Shown here: positions 17,653 to 26,849 of the stretch, piece after piece
Layout of the letters: each line of letters opens with the position of its first letter
Numbering within the stretch: the first letter of the stretch is position 1
Origin: Phycisphaerales bacterium UBA2421
Lineage (GTDB): Bacteria; Planctomycetota; Phycisphaerae; Tepidisphaerales; Tepidisphaeraceae
Reading direction: 5' to 3'
DNA length: 43,583 nucleotides
Assembly: GCA_002343075.1 (NCBI GenBank)
Contig: DDRH01000014.1
Coordinates: 1 to 43,583 of the forward strand
Made by a program: the position numbers and the translations under genes
Notes under the pieces: model-generated
Databases searched by the model: none
What the model saw: the letters and a program-made list of their open reading frames with translations, nothing else
Told to the model about the DNA's origin: nothing

Positions 17653-18105
17653 TCACCTGTTTCTCCCACCGCGTGCCTTGTATTCCTGCTCGGTCGGGGG
17701 CGGCTGTTCGCCAGCCCCTGCGGGCGGGTTCAACCCTACCACCAACCGCTTGCAGTCCTGACAAAACGTCGGCCCGGGCTTGCCCACCGCCGCATTCAGC
17801 AGGACGTAGGTCGGCTCCGGCTTGGGTTTGCCGTCGGCGGTCCAGTAGCAGCGCTCTGGCTCATACCCGGTTTCTTTTCCCGAGTGGGGCGACTTCACCG
17901 GCGTCATGTCGCCAACCTTCAGAGTATATCTAAATGTCTTGCCTGTTTCGCTACAAATAAACACCCGGTCGGTGGAAGAAATGACCGCATCCGACCCGCC
18001 GGCGGCAGAATAGAGAAGATAACCCGTCCCCAGCACCGCCAAGACGGCAAACGTGATGGCAATCGGGCGGCCTTTCGGGCTGTTGACGAATTCGGCAAGT
18101 TTCAT
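17653..18105 (-). CDS. Small single-pass membrane protein with cysteine pairs, unknown function
   Basis: I do not recognise this 150-residue protein. Residues ~14-33 form one membrane helix (IAITFAVLAVLGTGYLLYSA), leaving a ~110-residue outer domain. That domain has four Cys: VFICSETGKTF, ERCYWT, and TFCQDCKRL with a CxxC. This could be a zinc-binding or disulfide-bonded fold. The C-terminus is Pro/Glu-rich and ends in a basic stretch. The gene is directly upstream of the pseudopilin gene (28 nt), so a role with that pseudopilin is plausible but inferred. The frame is consistently coding-like and the start ATG 18105 places the basic residues before the helix as expected for an N-in anchor. 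Confidence 0.7.
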   Translation of the reverse strand: MKLAEFVNSPKGRPIAITFAVLAVLGTGYLLYSAAGGSDAVISSTDRVFICSETGKTFRYTLKVGDMTPVKSPHSGKETGYEPERCYWTADGKPKPEPTYVLLNAAVGKPGPTFCQDCKRLVVGLNPPAGAGEQPPPTEQEYKARGGRNR

Positions 18106-18161
18106 TCAGTCGTCGCGATTCACCGGCAAACAAAAACCGGGCTGACTTTACGGAAGCGTCG

Positions 18162-18179
18162 ATCCCGATGAAGCGGGAT
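18162..18179. repeat. Short perfect hairpin in the divergent gap before crtI
   Basis: ATCCCG-ATGAAG-CGGGAT is a 6-bp stem with a 6-nt loop, within the 222-bp divergent gap 18106-18327. The rest of that gap shows no gene or clear promoter to me. Confidence 0.4.
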
Positions 18180-18327
18180 GCCCGCGTATACTACCCAGAC
18201 AGAACCCCGGCTGCGACCCTTGTACCGGTTTTCGCCAGTTTCTCCCCGGACAGAAGCCCTCGCCTAACCTCGGCGAACGGCGTCGGGCTTGAACGGGGGG
18301 CATTGTAGGCGACAGTGTTAACTTGCG

Positions 18328-19905
18328 ATGAGCGCCAAGCGTATTGTCATCATCGGTGCAGGAGTCGGCGGTTTGGCAGCGGCCATCCGGCTGGCAGCGC
18401 GCGGCTTTTCCGTTCAACTGCTCGAAAAAAACGAACGCGTCGGCGGAAAACTCAATCTGTGGGAAATGCCCCACCCACATCGACCATCCGGGCGGCCGTT
18501 CCGGTTTGATACCGGGCCGAGCCTGCTGACGCTCCCCTTCGTCTTCGCCGACCTCTTCGCCGCCGCCGGAGAAGACGTGCGCCACTGGCTGCCGATCACC
18601 AAGCTCGACCCGATCGCCAGCTTTCGATGGCAGGACGGGTCGCGGTTCGACCTCCGCGCAGCGCAAAATCAGCTTGAACAAGAGCTTATGCGCTTTGCAC
18701 CGACCGACGTCGCCGGGTGGAAAGCGTTTGCAGCGCGCGGAGAACGCATCTGGAACCTCTCGGCGGAGTTGTTCCTGTATCACGCGCCTGAGCAAGTTCT
18801 GCGCGGATTGCCCGGGGAAAGTCGCAACCCTTGGCGAGGCCTGACGTTACTGACCACGCCGTTTCGCATCGGCATGCTCAGCAACTTTGCCAGGCTGGTG
18901 CATAAGCATCTGAAAAACCAGAAGTTACGCGAAGTGCTCTACCAATACGCCACCTATTCTGGTGCAAGCCCGTTCAAAGCTCCTGCCACGCTTGCCGTTA
19001 TCCCCCACGCCGAAAGCTACTTCGGCGGGTGGTATCCGACCGGCGGGATGTATCGCATCGCCGAGGCGCTTCGGGAGGTGGCCACAAAGCTCGGCGTGAC
19101 TATTCGCACAAACTGCCCCGTCAAACAAATCCTCATCGAACCAACCATGCCTTCAGCGGGTCGGCGGCAGACGAACCGCGCCACCGGGGTGAAACTGCAC
19201 GACGGTACCGTCATCCGATCAACCGCCGTCGTCGCCAATTCCGATGTCGTCTATACCTATCAAAATCTGATCGCACCGGAGCATCGCCCCCACTACCCGA
19301 ATAAGAAGCTCCAGCAGCTCGAACCCGGCGGCAGCGGGATGGTCCTGCTGCTGGGCATCGACGGGACGTACCCGCAATTGGCACACCACACGAAATTCAT
19401 GCCCGCGGATTATAAGAGCGACCTGCGTGCGATGTTCGAGACGCGCACCGTGCCCAGCGACCCGTGCATCTATGTCTGCGCCTCGACCCGAACCGACCCG
19501 AGCCAGGCACCCGACGGCTGCGAGAATCTCTTCGTGCTCTGCTCCGCCCCGCCGCTCGATGGCGGGCTCGATTGGGCCGTTGAGGGAGATCGATATGAAC
19601 AACAGATATTGCGGACACTGGAACAACAGTGCGGATTAAGCGATTTGCGCAAGCGAATCGTGGTCAAGCGGCGCATGACGCCGGCTGAGTTGCAGCATAT
19701 CTACAATGCCAACGCGGGTAGCATCTACGGCATCGGCAGTAACAGCCGGAAGGCCGCCTTTCTTCGCCCGCCGAACCGCGACAAGAAGATCGCCGGCCTC
19801 TACTTCGCCGGCGGTGCCACCCACCCCGGCGGAGGGCTGCCGCTGGTCGCGCTCAGCGGGAAAATTGTGGCAGAACTGGTGGAAGAGGACTTTCCGCAAA
19901 AGTAG
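18328..19905 (+). CDS. CrtI-type phytoene/carotenoid desaturase-like FAD oxidoreductase
   Basis: The 525 residues follow the CrtI layout. The N-terminal dinucleotide-binding fold is VIIGAGVGGLAAAIRLAARG with the following Glu in LLEKNERVGGKL, then FDTGPSLLTLP, a hallmark of CrtI. The middle holds YSGASPFKAPATLAVIPHAE and GGWYPTGGMYRIAEAL. The C-terminal FAD motif region reads GLYFAGGATHPGGGLPLVALSGK, close to the bacterial phytoene desaturase signature. It would desaturate or isomerise a C30/C40 carotenoid at the membrane. No crtB or other carotenoid gene is adjacent, so the exact step is open; CrtN, CrtD or CrtO-like activities are alternatives. It converges with the TrmB-like gene. Confidence 0.87.
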   Translation: MSAKRIVIIGAGVGGLAAAIRLAARGFSVQLLEKNERVGGKLNLWEMPHPHRPSGRPFRFDTGPSLLTLPFVFADLFAAAGEDVRHWLPITKLDPIASFRWQDGSRFDLRAAQNQLEQELMRFAPTDVAGWKAFAARGERIWNLSAELFLYHAPEQVLRGLPGESRNPWRGLTLLTTPFRIGMLSNFARLVHKHLKNQKLREVLYQYATYSGASPFKAPATLAVIPHAESYFGGWYPTGGMYRIAEALREVATKLGVTIRTNCPVKQILIEPTMPSAGRRQTNRATGVKLHDGTVIRSTAVVANSDVVYTYQNLIAPEHRPHYPNKKLQQLEPGGSGMVLLLGIDGTYPQLAHHTKFMPADYKSDLRAMFETRTVPSDPCIYVCASTRTDPSQAPDGCENLFVLCSAPPLDGGLDWAVEGDRYEQQILRTLEQQCGLSDLRKRIVVKRRMTPAELQHIYNANAGSIYGIGSNSRKAAFLRPPNRDKKIAGLYFAGGATHPGGGLPLVALSGKIVAELVEEDFPQK

Positions 19906-19913
19906 AAGATCGG

Positions 19914-19942
19914 AACCCGCGCACCGGAGTTTCGCCCGGGTT
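19914..19942. terminator. Possible hairpin between convergent crtI-like and trmB-like genes
   Basis: AACCCG (19914-19919) pairs with CGGGTT (19937-19942) inside the 39-bp convergent gap. The stem is modest and lacks a long T-run, so this is a weak bidirectional terminator candidate. Confidence 0.4.
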
Positions 19943-19944
19943 TG

Positions 19945-20796
19945 TCACCGTGAGTCGTCCCGCTTGCGCAACTCCAGCAGATAGATAGGCAACCGCTGTC
20001 GCGTGTAGCGGTGTTCAAAGTGCGTCAACTCGTCGGCGAAACATCGATTTTGCATTTGCGCTTTGGCTGCGGGGTCGTTCCAGTAGTTGTGGCTGAGGGC
20101 CGACACTTCAAAATTGCTCTTGATTTCACTGCTGGCGGGCGGAATCTGAGAAGGATGCACAAGGTCCCCCGCACGCACGCGAGGCCAGTCCGGCTGGGGA
20201 GGCACCTTCTGTTCCCGCGCCGCCCGCGCCAGCTCAAACCACGTCGGCTGCCGCTGCCCGCAAAGCCCGAGCGCCCACTGATGGTAGCCGGGGTGATCGG
20301 TTTTCAGCGTAAGCGTGGATGTCCCATCGCGAAGCACTTGATGAACATCCAGCAAAAACGGCTCGGCAAACAATCGGTTGTTCAGTTCCTGCAGGCGGTC
20401 ACACGGTTCGGGGTGGAAGAGCCAAATCTCATCGACCTCGCCCGCGGTAAAGATGCGTGCGACCTCCTGCCCCCGACCGCGGATAAGCACAGCATTGCGA
20501 AGCTGCCGACGGGTGACCTCCTCGGCCCCGGCCAGTAACGATCGCACTTTCCAATCGATTCCGACAAACCCAATCCGGGGATGCTTTGACGCCACGCGCG
20601 CGAGAAATGAAGCATCGTAGCATCCGACGTCGAAGATGATTCGTCCCTCGAATGCCCTGCCCATGCGCTGGCGAAACTGCGCTGCCCACTGGCCGCAATA
20701 TCGAAACGCCTCATCGCCGATCAGCACAAGCTCGTGGAACGCCATGAGTCGTTGCAGAAAAATACTGGTGGTGGGCTTCACGCTGCCACAGATCAT
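19945..20796 (-). CDS. TrmB-like SAM-dependent tRNA (guanine-N7) methyltransferase, divergent
   Basis: A class I methyltransferase fold is clear: IIFDVGCYDASFLARVASKHP is the SAM-binding loop, FVGIDWKVRSL the second strand, and DEIWLFHPEPCDR sits where TrmB has its FPDPW motif. The C-terminal LSHNYWND...LTHFEHRYTRQRLPIY matches the TrmB T-K-E-x-R/FE region only loosely. The likely role is m7G46 formation in tRNA, but the motifs are altered enough that another substrate is possible. Candidate starts are TTG 20820, ATG 20796 and ATG 20745, none with a strong ribosome-binding site; I chose 20796. It is divergent from uup with 72 bp between. Confidence 0.72.
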   Translation of the reverse strand: MICGSVKPTTSIFLQRLMAFHELVLIGDEAFRYCGQWAAQFRQRMGRAFEGRIIFDVGCYDASFLARVASKHPRIGFVGIDWKVRSLLAGAEEVTRRQLRNAVLIRGRGQEVARIFTAGEVDEIWLFHPEPCDRLQELNNRLFAEPFLLDVHQVLRDGTSTLTLKTDHPGYHQWALGLCGQRQPTWFELARAAREQKVPPQPDWPRVRAGDLVHPSQIPPASSEIKSNFEVSALSHNYWNDPAAKAQMQNRCFADELTHFEHRYTRQRLPIYLLELRKRDDSR

Positions 20797-20868
20797 GGGC
20801 ACAGGCGCGTCGGCGGGCAAGCTGCGCGACGATATCGCGATCGATCCGAAAGCTGTATCCTCGCCGGC

Positions 20869-22674
20869 ATGCTCCTGACCGGAAGAAATCTCGCGAAATC
20901 ATACGGGCCGCGAAGGCTATTTAGCGGTATTACGCTTGGATTGAACGAAGGCGAGCGAATCGGGCTGATTGGGGTGAATGGGTCGGGAAAATCGACACTC
21001 TTGCGAATTTTTGCCGGGGTGGAGCAGCCTGACGAAGGTGAGCTGATAAACCGCCGGGGGCTACGCGTGGGGTATGTGGCTCAGCAGGAGGCATTTGCGC
21101 CGGGTAAAAGCTGTCTCGATATCCTCGCCGATGCGACCGATGACCATCTCGATGACCACGAGCGTCACCTTCAGGCGCAACGACTGTTGGACAAGCTGGG
21201 CTTTGCAAATGCCGCCGCCACTGCGGAATCGCTTTCGGGCGGGTGGCGCAAGCGGCTGGCAATCGCTTGCGCGCTCGCCGGGCAGCCCGATCTCCTGCTG
21301 ATGGACGAGCCGACGAATCACCTCGATGTCGAGGGCATCATCTGGCTGGAACAGTTGCTCGCGGCGGCCCCGTTTGCCACGCTGATCGTCACGCACGACC
21401 GGCGGTTTCTTGAATCGTTTGCCAATCGCATCATCGAGCTCGGCCGAGCGTATCGCGAAGGATTTCTGAGCCACAACGGCCGCTACAGCGATTTCCTCAT
21501 CAAGCGCGAGGAGTTTCTGGCGGCCCAGCAAAGCCAGCAGCAATCGCTTGCCAGCGGTGTGCGCCGGGAAATCGAGTGGCTGAAGCGCGGGGCCAAGGCG
21601 CGTACAACCAAGGCAAAAGGCCGCATTGAGCGCGCCGGGGAGATGATAGATGACCTGGCCGATCTGAAGTCGCGCAACACCCAGCAGGGCGCGGCGAGGG
21701 TCGATTTCACGGCAACCGGTCGCCAGACCCGAAAACTGATTCAACTGAAACACGTCGGCAAATCCCTAGGCGGTAAGCCGTTGTTCACCGACGTTTCTAT
21801 TGTGCTCTCGCCCGGCGACAAGCTTGCGTTGCTCGGACCGAACGGCAGTGGAAAGTCGACGCTAATCAAGGTGCTCGCCGGCGAACTTCCACCCGACCGC
21901 GGGGAGGTGTTTCGAGCCGATCAGCTCAATGTAGTCGTGCTCGATCAACACCGACAGCAACTCGACCCAACCCTGTCGCTCCGGCGGGCGCTCTCCCCCG
22001 CGGGCGATGTGCTGAGCTTTAACGGCAGTTCGATGCACATCAGCGGCTGGGCCAAACGATTTCTGTTTCGCACAGAGCAGCTCGACCTCCCCGTGAGCGA
22101 ACTCTCCGGCGGCGAGCAGGCGCGCGTGCTGATCGCTCGCCTCATGCTCCGTCCCGCCGACGTGCTCGTCCTTGACGAGCCGACCAACGATCTGGATATC
22201 GCCACACTTGAAGTGCTCGAACAGAATCTGGACGAGTTTCCCGGCGCGCTGGTGCTGGTAACTCACGATCGATTTCTGATGCAGCGAATCGACGCCGAGG
22301 TGCTCGCGCTTGATGGCCGCGGTGGAAGCGCCATGTTTGCCGACCTCTCCCAGTGGGAAAGCGCCGGGACGACCAATCCCGTCAGGCCGACCGAGAAAAA
22401 GTCGGTCATCAAGCCGCCTGCCACACCGTCCGACGCAGCGGCTCCGGCAAAGAAGCGATTGACGTGGAAGGAACAAAAGGAGTTGGAAGGCATCGAACCA
22501 GCCATCCACGCCGCCGAGGCGCAGCTGGCGGACCTACACACCCGGGCGGCCGACCCGACAATCATCGCCGACCACAGCAAGGCAAGAATCGTCTACGAAA
22601 ATCTCGCCGCGGCGCAAACCGAAATCGAGCGACTCTACGCCCGGTGGGAAGAACTTGAGGCAGCAACGCGGTGA
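20869..22674 (+). CDS. uup: ABC-F family ATPase, Uup type
   Basis: This is a 601-residue soluble protein with two ABC domains and no membrane helices. Domain 1 has Walker A GVNGSGKST, signature LSGGWRKRL and Walker B LLLMDEPTNHLD. Domain 2 has GPNGSGKST, LSGGEQARV and VLVLDEPTNDLD. Between them lies the basic linker expected of ribosome-binding ABC-F proteins (EIEWLKRGAKARTTKAKGR). After residue ~525 a Lys/Pro-rich hinge leads to a coiled-coil tail (KKRLTWKEQKELEGIEPAIH...), which is the Uup-specific C-terminal domain. The family acts on the ribosome or on DNA integrity. The start ATG 20869 is where similarity begins; the frame is open 45 codons further without support. Confidence 0.93.
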   Translation: MLLTGRNLAKSYGPRRLFSGITLGLNEGERIGLIGVNGSGKSTLLRIFAGVEQPDEGELINRRGLRVGYVAQQEAFAPGKSCLDILADATDDHLDDHERHLQAQRLLDKLGFANAAATAESLSGGWRKRLAIACALAGQPDLLLMDEPTNHLDVEGIIWLEQLLAAAPFATLIVTHDRRFLESFANRIIELGRAYREGFLSHNGRYSDFLIKREEFLAAQQSQQQSLASGVRREIEWLKRGAKARTTKAKGRIERAGEMIDDLADLKSRNTQQGAARVDFTATGRQTRKLIQLKHVGKSLGGKPLFTDVSIVLSPGDKLALLGPNGSGKSTLIKVLAGELPPDRGEVFRADQLNVVVLDQHRQQLDPTLSLRRALSPAGDVLSFNGSSMHISGWAKRFLFRTEQLDLPVSELSGGEQARVLIARLMLRPADVLVLDEPTNDLDIATLEVLEQNLDEFPGALVLVTHDRFLMQRIDAEVLALDGRGGSAMFADLSQWESAGTTNPVRPTEKKSVIKPPATPSDAAAPAKKRLTWKEQKELEGIEPAIHAAEAQLADLHTRAADPTIIADHSKARIVYENLAAAQTEIERLYARWEELEAATR

Positions 22675-22806
22675 TTAACTACGCCAACGTGGCCGTATGC
22701 TCGAAGACTTCATCAGAAGTGAGGGCAATCCGGCTTGGCAATTGTGGACACAACGCCGTCAGCCGCGCATTTCCCAAATGGACTCGGTTCAGGTTTAAAA
22801 CCTCCA

Positions 22807-23301
22807 CTACCTGAAATTCTTATACTGCAGCGGCAGCTCCGGCGGGTTGGCGCGCAGATGGGCAATGACCGCCTGCAGGTCGTCCTTCTTCGCTCCACTG
22901 ACGCGCAAGGTGTCTCCCTGAATGCTCGCCTGCACCTTTAGCTTCAGTTCCTTGATCTGCTTCTGAATCTCCTTCGCGGTGTCTTTGTCCATGCCGTCCT
23001 TGAGCTTGACCACCTGCCGCACAGTCTTGTGGGTTGCCTGCTCAATCTTCTGATCATCCATGCACTTTGGCTCTACGCCGCGCTTGACAAACTTCCCGAT
23101 AATCACGGTCTTCACGGCATCAAGCTGCGATTCGCCGTCGGCGGTGAGCGTGAGGGTCTTGCCCTTGCGATCAAACTCCACCCCCGCCGCCGACCCTTTG
23201 AAGTCGTAGCGGGTGGCGATCTCCTTTTGCGCCTGGTTGATGGCGTTATCGACTTCCTGCAGGTTGAGTTCCGAAACGATGTCAAACGATGAATCGGCCA
23301 T
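22807..23301 (-). CDS. YajQ-family nucleotide-binding protein
   Basis: These 164 residues match the YajQ/UPF0234 family over its full length. The N-terminal SFDIVSELNLQEVDNAINQA and EIATRYDFKGS are family hallmarks. The middle LTADGESQLDAVKTVIIGKFVKRG and the C-terminal QASIQGDTLRVSGAKKDDLQ with the final LPLQYKNFR complete it. It is a small cytoplasmic protein of two ferredoxin-like folds. Members bind cyclic di-GMP in Xanthomonas and RNA in other species; the role here is not established. It converges with uup, and the 132-bp gap shows only a short palindrome-like AGGTTTAAAACCT at 22791-22803. Confidence 0.95.
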   Translation of the reverse strand: MADSSFDIVSELNLQEVDNAINQAQKEIATRYDFKGSAAGVEFDRKGKTLTLTADGESQLDAVKTVIIGKFVKRGVEPKCMDDQKIEQATHKTVRQVVKLKDGMDKDTAKEIQKQIKELKLKVQASIQGDTLRVSGAKKDDLQAVIAHLRANPPELPLQYKNFR

Positions 23302-23329
23302 GCGAGCAATTGTACACGCTCGCCGCGGT

Positions 23330-25321
23330 TCAGGTGAGATCGCTGACGAGTGCTCGGACGGAGTTGCGGGTGCGATCGAGCAGAAGGCGGGTTGCCTGGC
23401 CCGTTACGGTGGTGGCTTCGGCAACACTGATGGCCTTGCCGCCCGGGGCGATTCGAGTGCTCGACCAGATGCCGGTGCTGCTGCGCGTGGCGTCGAAAGT
23501 CGCGTCACGCGTCCGGTTGTAGTACGCGATGTGCAGCGTATCGCCGCTGTCGTAGTATAGGTCGATGCTAAGGCCAACCGAGCCTTTGTCGGCGACCGTT
23601 TCAGTGAACCAGTCAGTGTTACGATAGGCGTACTTAACGTCGCCCTTGTCGGTATCGCGATAGGCAATCGCCGCGCGACCGCCGGCGAGGCTCAGATCGA
23701 TATTCGCCACGCCTTGCAGATCATCCACGACAAAAGTCTGCCACGCCGGCTCGGCTGTGCTGTAGCGTGTGTATTTCAGGTTGCCGTTGGTATTGTCGGC
23801 ATATGCAATGGCGACAATCGTTGCGCCGTTCGACTGCACGGCGTCGATACTCGCCCACTCACCGACGTCGCCAGCAGCATCGACGGTGGAAGTTTGGTAG
23901 CCGGTGCGGCGGTTGCCCGAGGCAAACTTAAGATCGGCGTTGGTCTGATCAGAGTAGGCGACAAGTGCCTGCCCCGACGCATCAAACGCAATCGATGCGT
24001 ATTGCCCGACGTCGCCGCTGGAGTCGAGCAGGGTGTTGAAGTAGACGCCGTTCTCCAGCGATGCCAGCCGAAGGTCTTTGTTGGTCATGTCATAAAACGC
24101 CACCGTGGGCTTGCCCGCCTGGTCGATCGCCAGTGAAAGATATGCGCCCGCGTCGGCACCGGCGTCGCTGGCGGTAAGGGGGCGCGACCATTTGCCGTTG
24201 CTGAATCGAGTGCTGACGAGCACGCTCCCGGACGTCTTGTCGTAATAGGCAGCATGCAACACGCCGTAGGGGTCGTACGCGCTATCGATCGATTGCGACT
24301 TGTCGACTTGCAGCGAATCGGTCATGCGCGATGTCAGCCGGGTCACGCTCCGAACGGCGGCGAAGACATTCACCCGCGAATACTCGCGCCCGCTGGTGCG
24401 GCCGGTTTCATTATCACCGTCGTAGTTGGTCACACCGCTCGAACGGATGATGCTAGTCACCTCCGCGGGTGTTAAGAAGCTGGCTACTTGCCGAACGAGC
24501 GCAGCCACGCCGGCGATGAGCGGCGAGGCGAAGCTGGTGCCGCTGGTGGTTTCAAACCCGCCCCCCCGGCTGGTGGTGACGATGTTGTCGCCCGGCGCGA
24601 GCAGATCAAGCTCGGTGCCCCGCTGGGTGTATTCAGCGATTTGGTCGCTCGCGGTGACCGACCCAACCGCCGTCACGTTGGCGTCGGCCGCCGGATACGC
24701 CACGCCGTTGCCACTGACCCGCGATCGCCCACTGTTACCACTCGCTGCAAACACAGAGATGTTGAGCGCGGCAAGCTGCGCATATTCGTCGCTTAACTGC
24801 GCGTTCGATTGCTCCGCCTGGTATGCCCCCGAACCGAGCGACAGATTGACGACTGTTATGCCATATCGCTCATGATTGGCGATGACCCATTTCAGCGCCT
24901 TCTCAATATTGCTGTCGAGGATGCTGTCTTCCGTGCCGACACGCAGCGCCACCAGCTTCGCATCGGGCGCAATCCCTTGATACTCGATGCCCTGGTAGGT
25001 GTATCTGTCAGCTGCGATGACGCCAGCGACACTGGTGCCATGGCCTTCGGTGTCCATCGGATCGGAATCGTTATCCAGAAAGTCATAGCCTGCGATCACC
25101 TTCTTATCAGGCCCAATCCCCCCTCCCAGACTTGGGTGGGTGTAGTCAATGCCAGTGTCGATTACAGCGACCGTTTGCCCCGCACCGGTGATTTCACCAT
25201 ATGCAGCAATCGCATTATCCTGACTGATGAGTTGTGCGTACGAACTAAACGCCAACAGTGTCCGCTGCTCGAGTCTTTCGATGAGCGAACGGGCTGAGTT
25301 ATTGTTATCGCTGGCGGGCAT
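23330..25321 (-). CDS. Secreted S8 subtilisin-like protease with C-terminal propeller-like repeats
   Basis: The 663 residues start with the planctomycete export-type motif LEQRTLL (17-23). The protease domain (~30-325) has the full triad: Asp55 in VAVIDTGID, His94 in EGHGTSVAG, Ser263 in TSGTSFASP, with oxyanion Asn196 in AASGNSG. There is no separate propeptide, because the catalytic domain follows the N-terminal motif almost directly. Residues ~335-640 hold about six repeats of ~45 residues (pattern SIAFDASGQALVAYSDQTNADLKFA), like those of the heparinase at 2294-5536. These probably form a beta-propeller for binding or display. It should act outside the cytoplasm. A protein with a similar N-terminal motif is encoded 175 nt upstream. 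Confidence 0.93.
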   Translation of the reverse strand: MPASDNNNSARSLIERLEQRTLLAFSSYAQLISQDNAIAAYGEITGAGQTVAVIDTGIDYTHPSLGGGIGPDKKVIAGYDFLDNDSDPMDTEGHGTSVAGVIAADRYTYQGIEYQGIAPDAKLVALRVGTEDSILDSNIEKALKWVIANHERYGITVVNLSLGSGAYQAEQSNAQLSDEYAQLAALNISVFAASGNSGRSRVSGNGVAYPAADANVTAVGSVTASDQIAEYTQRGTELDLLAPGDNIVTTSRGGGFETTSGTSFASPLIAGVAALVRQVASFLTPAEVTSIIRSSGVTNYDGDNETGRTSGREYSRVNVFAAVRSVTRLTSRMTDSLQVDKSQSIDSAYDPYGVLHAAYYDKTSGSVLVSTRFSNGKWSRPLTASDAGADAGAYLSLAIDQAGKPTVAFYDMTNKDLRLASLENGVYFNTLLDSSGDVGQYASIAFDASGQALVAYSDQTNADLKFASGNRRTGYQTSTVDAAGDVGEWASIDAVQSNGATIVAIAYADNTNGNLKYTRYSTAEPAWQTFVVDDLQGVANIDLSLAGGRAAIAYRDTDKGDVKYAYRNTDWFTETVADKGSVGLSIDLYYDSGDTLHIAYYNRTRDATFDATRSSTGIWSSTRIAPGGKAISVAEATTVTGQATRLLLDRTRNSVRALVSDLT

Positions 25322-25496
25322 CCTGATGACTTTCTGATAGAAGAATCGTGCCGTGCTGGTTCTGACAAAGAACAGATCGCCGCCGGCCCTCGCTGCAATG
25401 GTTCGGGGTTGGGAGACGATTCTTCCCTGGAAAGTTTCTCACTTGCAGAATTCTAAAGTGCGAATTTGACCGACCAGTGTCCGATCGCTGAGTTTT

Positions 25497-26798
25497 CTAT
25501 CGGCGCAAGACCGAGTAGGTGTCCAGTGAAACCGCCTTAAGAGAGCGCCGGCGGAAAATCGTGGTGAGCAGGATCAGGTCCGCCGCAATGACCGCCGCGG
25601 TGACGGTCAGCGCGCGGGTGGGGAGGACTTGCTCGCCTTCGATCGCAGGCAGGGTAAACTCGTCCGTTAGCGCCGCGATGGAATCGAGCATAAACGCCGA
25701 GGCAGAGCCTAGCCTTGGAAAGTAAAACATCATGGGTCCGACGACCGCCGCCGCGGTCATGGCGGGCACGACAACCGGTGCACTGAACGTTGACGCCAAC
25801 TGCCGCGTTTGCACGATGATCGGCGCAGCAGAACTCGTTTCAAATGAGAGCGGCAGAATCGGCGTTGACCCAAACAACGATGCGAACGGGCCATCGAGCG
25901 GATTCCCGCTGATCAGCGCATCTTCGCTGGCTCTTCCAATGGTTGCGGCAGACGCTGGTTCAGTTGCCAACGTCATCGACATAACGCCCAACGGCAAGTT
26001 TGAACTGATACCTGCCTCGACGATCGAAGCGACGTTCGACTGAAACTCCGGCGAATGCACAGCGGCACCCTGATCGGTGGACGACCACGCCCGATCTGCC
26101 GCCTGAGTCGGTTGGCCAACACCGGCTACCGCGCGGCCTGCGTTCGCCAAAACGACCGGATTGCCTCCGTCGGACTGCTGAACCGAAACACCGCCCCAGA
26201 CGGCCGGATCTTCTCCTGAGCGTGAATGAGTCGGTGGAACAAGGCCTTCTACTGGGCGGGGGACTGGTAGCGGCCGTGGAGACGATGCTCCCGTGAACGA
26301 CAATCGCACAACAATTGGCATCGAGGCCGCGCGCGCCCTGGCTGAAGCGACAACCTCAAGCAGCAGACCGGGCGGAATCACAGCTTGCCTCCCAGGCACT
26401 TCGGGCTGATTCGTTCCAATCTGCTTCAACACCGCCGCGGGAGATCGCCAACCCGCCGGAAGCTCGGCATGTGGCTTTTCGCCACGCAACACCGCACGAC
26501 TAAGTGCAGCCCCTCGCGGTTCCGGCCCTGCCGGGCGCAGGTCTTCGCGCGGATCAGAACGCGTCGATTCCCGGAGCAGCATGCGGTGGGTCGCCCTGTC
26601 GGCAGTCGCCGCGACGAGTCTTGCGTTAGCGAGTTCGCCCGCGAGCTGTTGCGCCGGTTGGTTTGTCGCCGGCTGACCGACCATGGCGCGGTGAGCCAGG
26701 CGAACATCCGGCAGATCGCCAGCGGCGATCGTTGAAAACAAGGCCCGCGACTCCAGGGCTTCAATGCTGATCGCTCGGCGTTGTGTTTCTTGGCTCAT
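25497..26798 (-). CDS. Unrecognised exported protein with LESRALF motif and C-terminal membrane anchor
   Basis: I do not recognise this 433-residue protein. It begins like planctomycete exported proteins, with ISIEALESRALF (residues 10-21). The middle ~350 residues are rich in Ala, Pro, Ser and Gly, with no motif I can name, and look largely disordered. The end has a membrane helix followed by a basic cluster (ALTVTAAVIAADLILLTTIFRRRS, ~395-418) and 15 further residues, reminiscent of a C-terminal anchor or sorting signal. It lies in a long leftward run, between the subtilase and the anti-sigma/sigma gene set, with 51 nt separating it from the Spy-like gene. It might be the envelope target or partner of that regulatory set, but that is inference. 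Confidence 0.7.
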   Translation of the reverse strand: MSQETQRRAISIEALESRALFSTIAAGDLPDVRLAHRAMVGQPATNQPAQQLAGELANARLVAATADRATHRMLLRESTRSDPREDLRPAGPEPRGAALSRAVLRGEKPHAELPAGWRSPAAVLKQIGTNQPEVPGRQAVIPPGLLLEVVASARARAASMPIVVRLSFTGASSPRPLPVPRPVEGLVPPTHSRSGEDPAVWGGVSVQQSDGGNPVVLANAGRAVAGVGQPTQAADRAWSSTDQGAAVHSPEFQSNVASIVEAGISSNLPLGVMSMTLATEPASAATIGRASEDALISGNPLDGPFASLFGSTPILPLSFETSSAAPIIVQTRQLASTFSAPVVVPAMTAAAVVGPMMFYFPRLGSASAFMLDSIAALTDEFTLPAIEGEQVLPTRALTVTAAVIAADLILLTTIFRRRSLKAVSLDTYSVLRR

Positions 26799-26849
26799 GG
26801 CATCACCAAACCAATGTACGGCAAATCAGTGCGCCGCGACTCTCGCATT

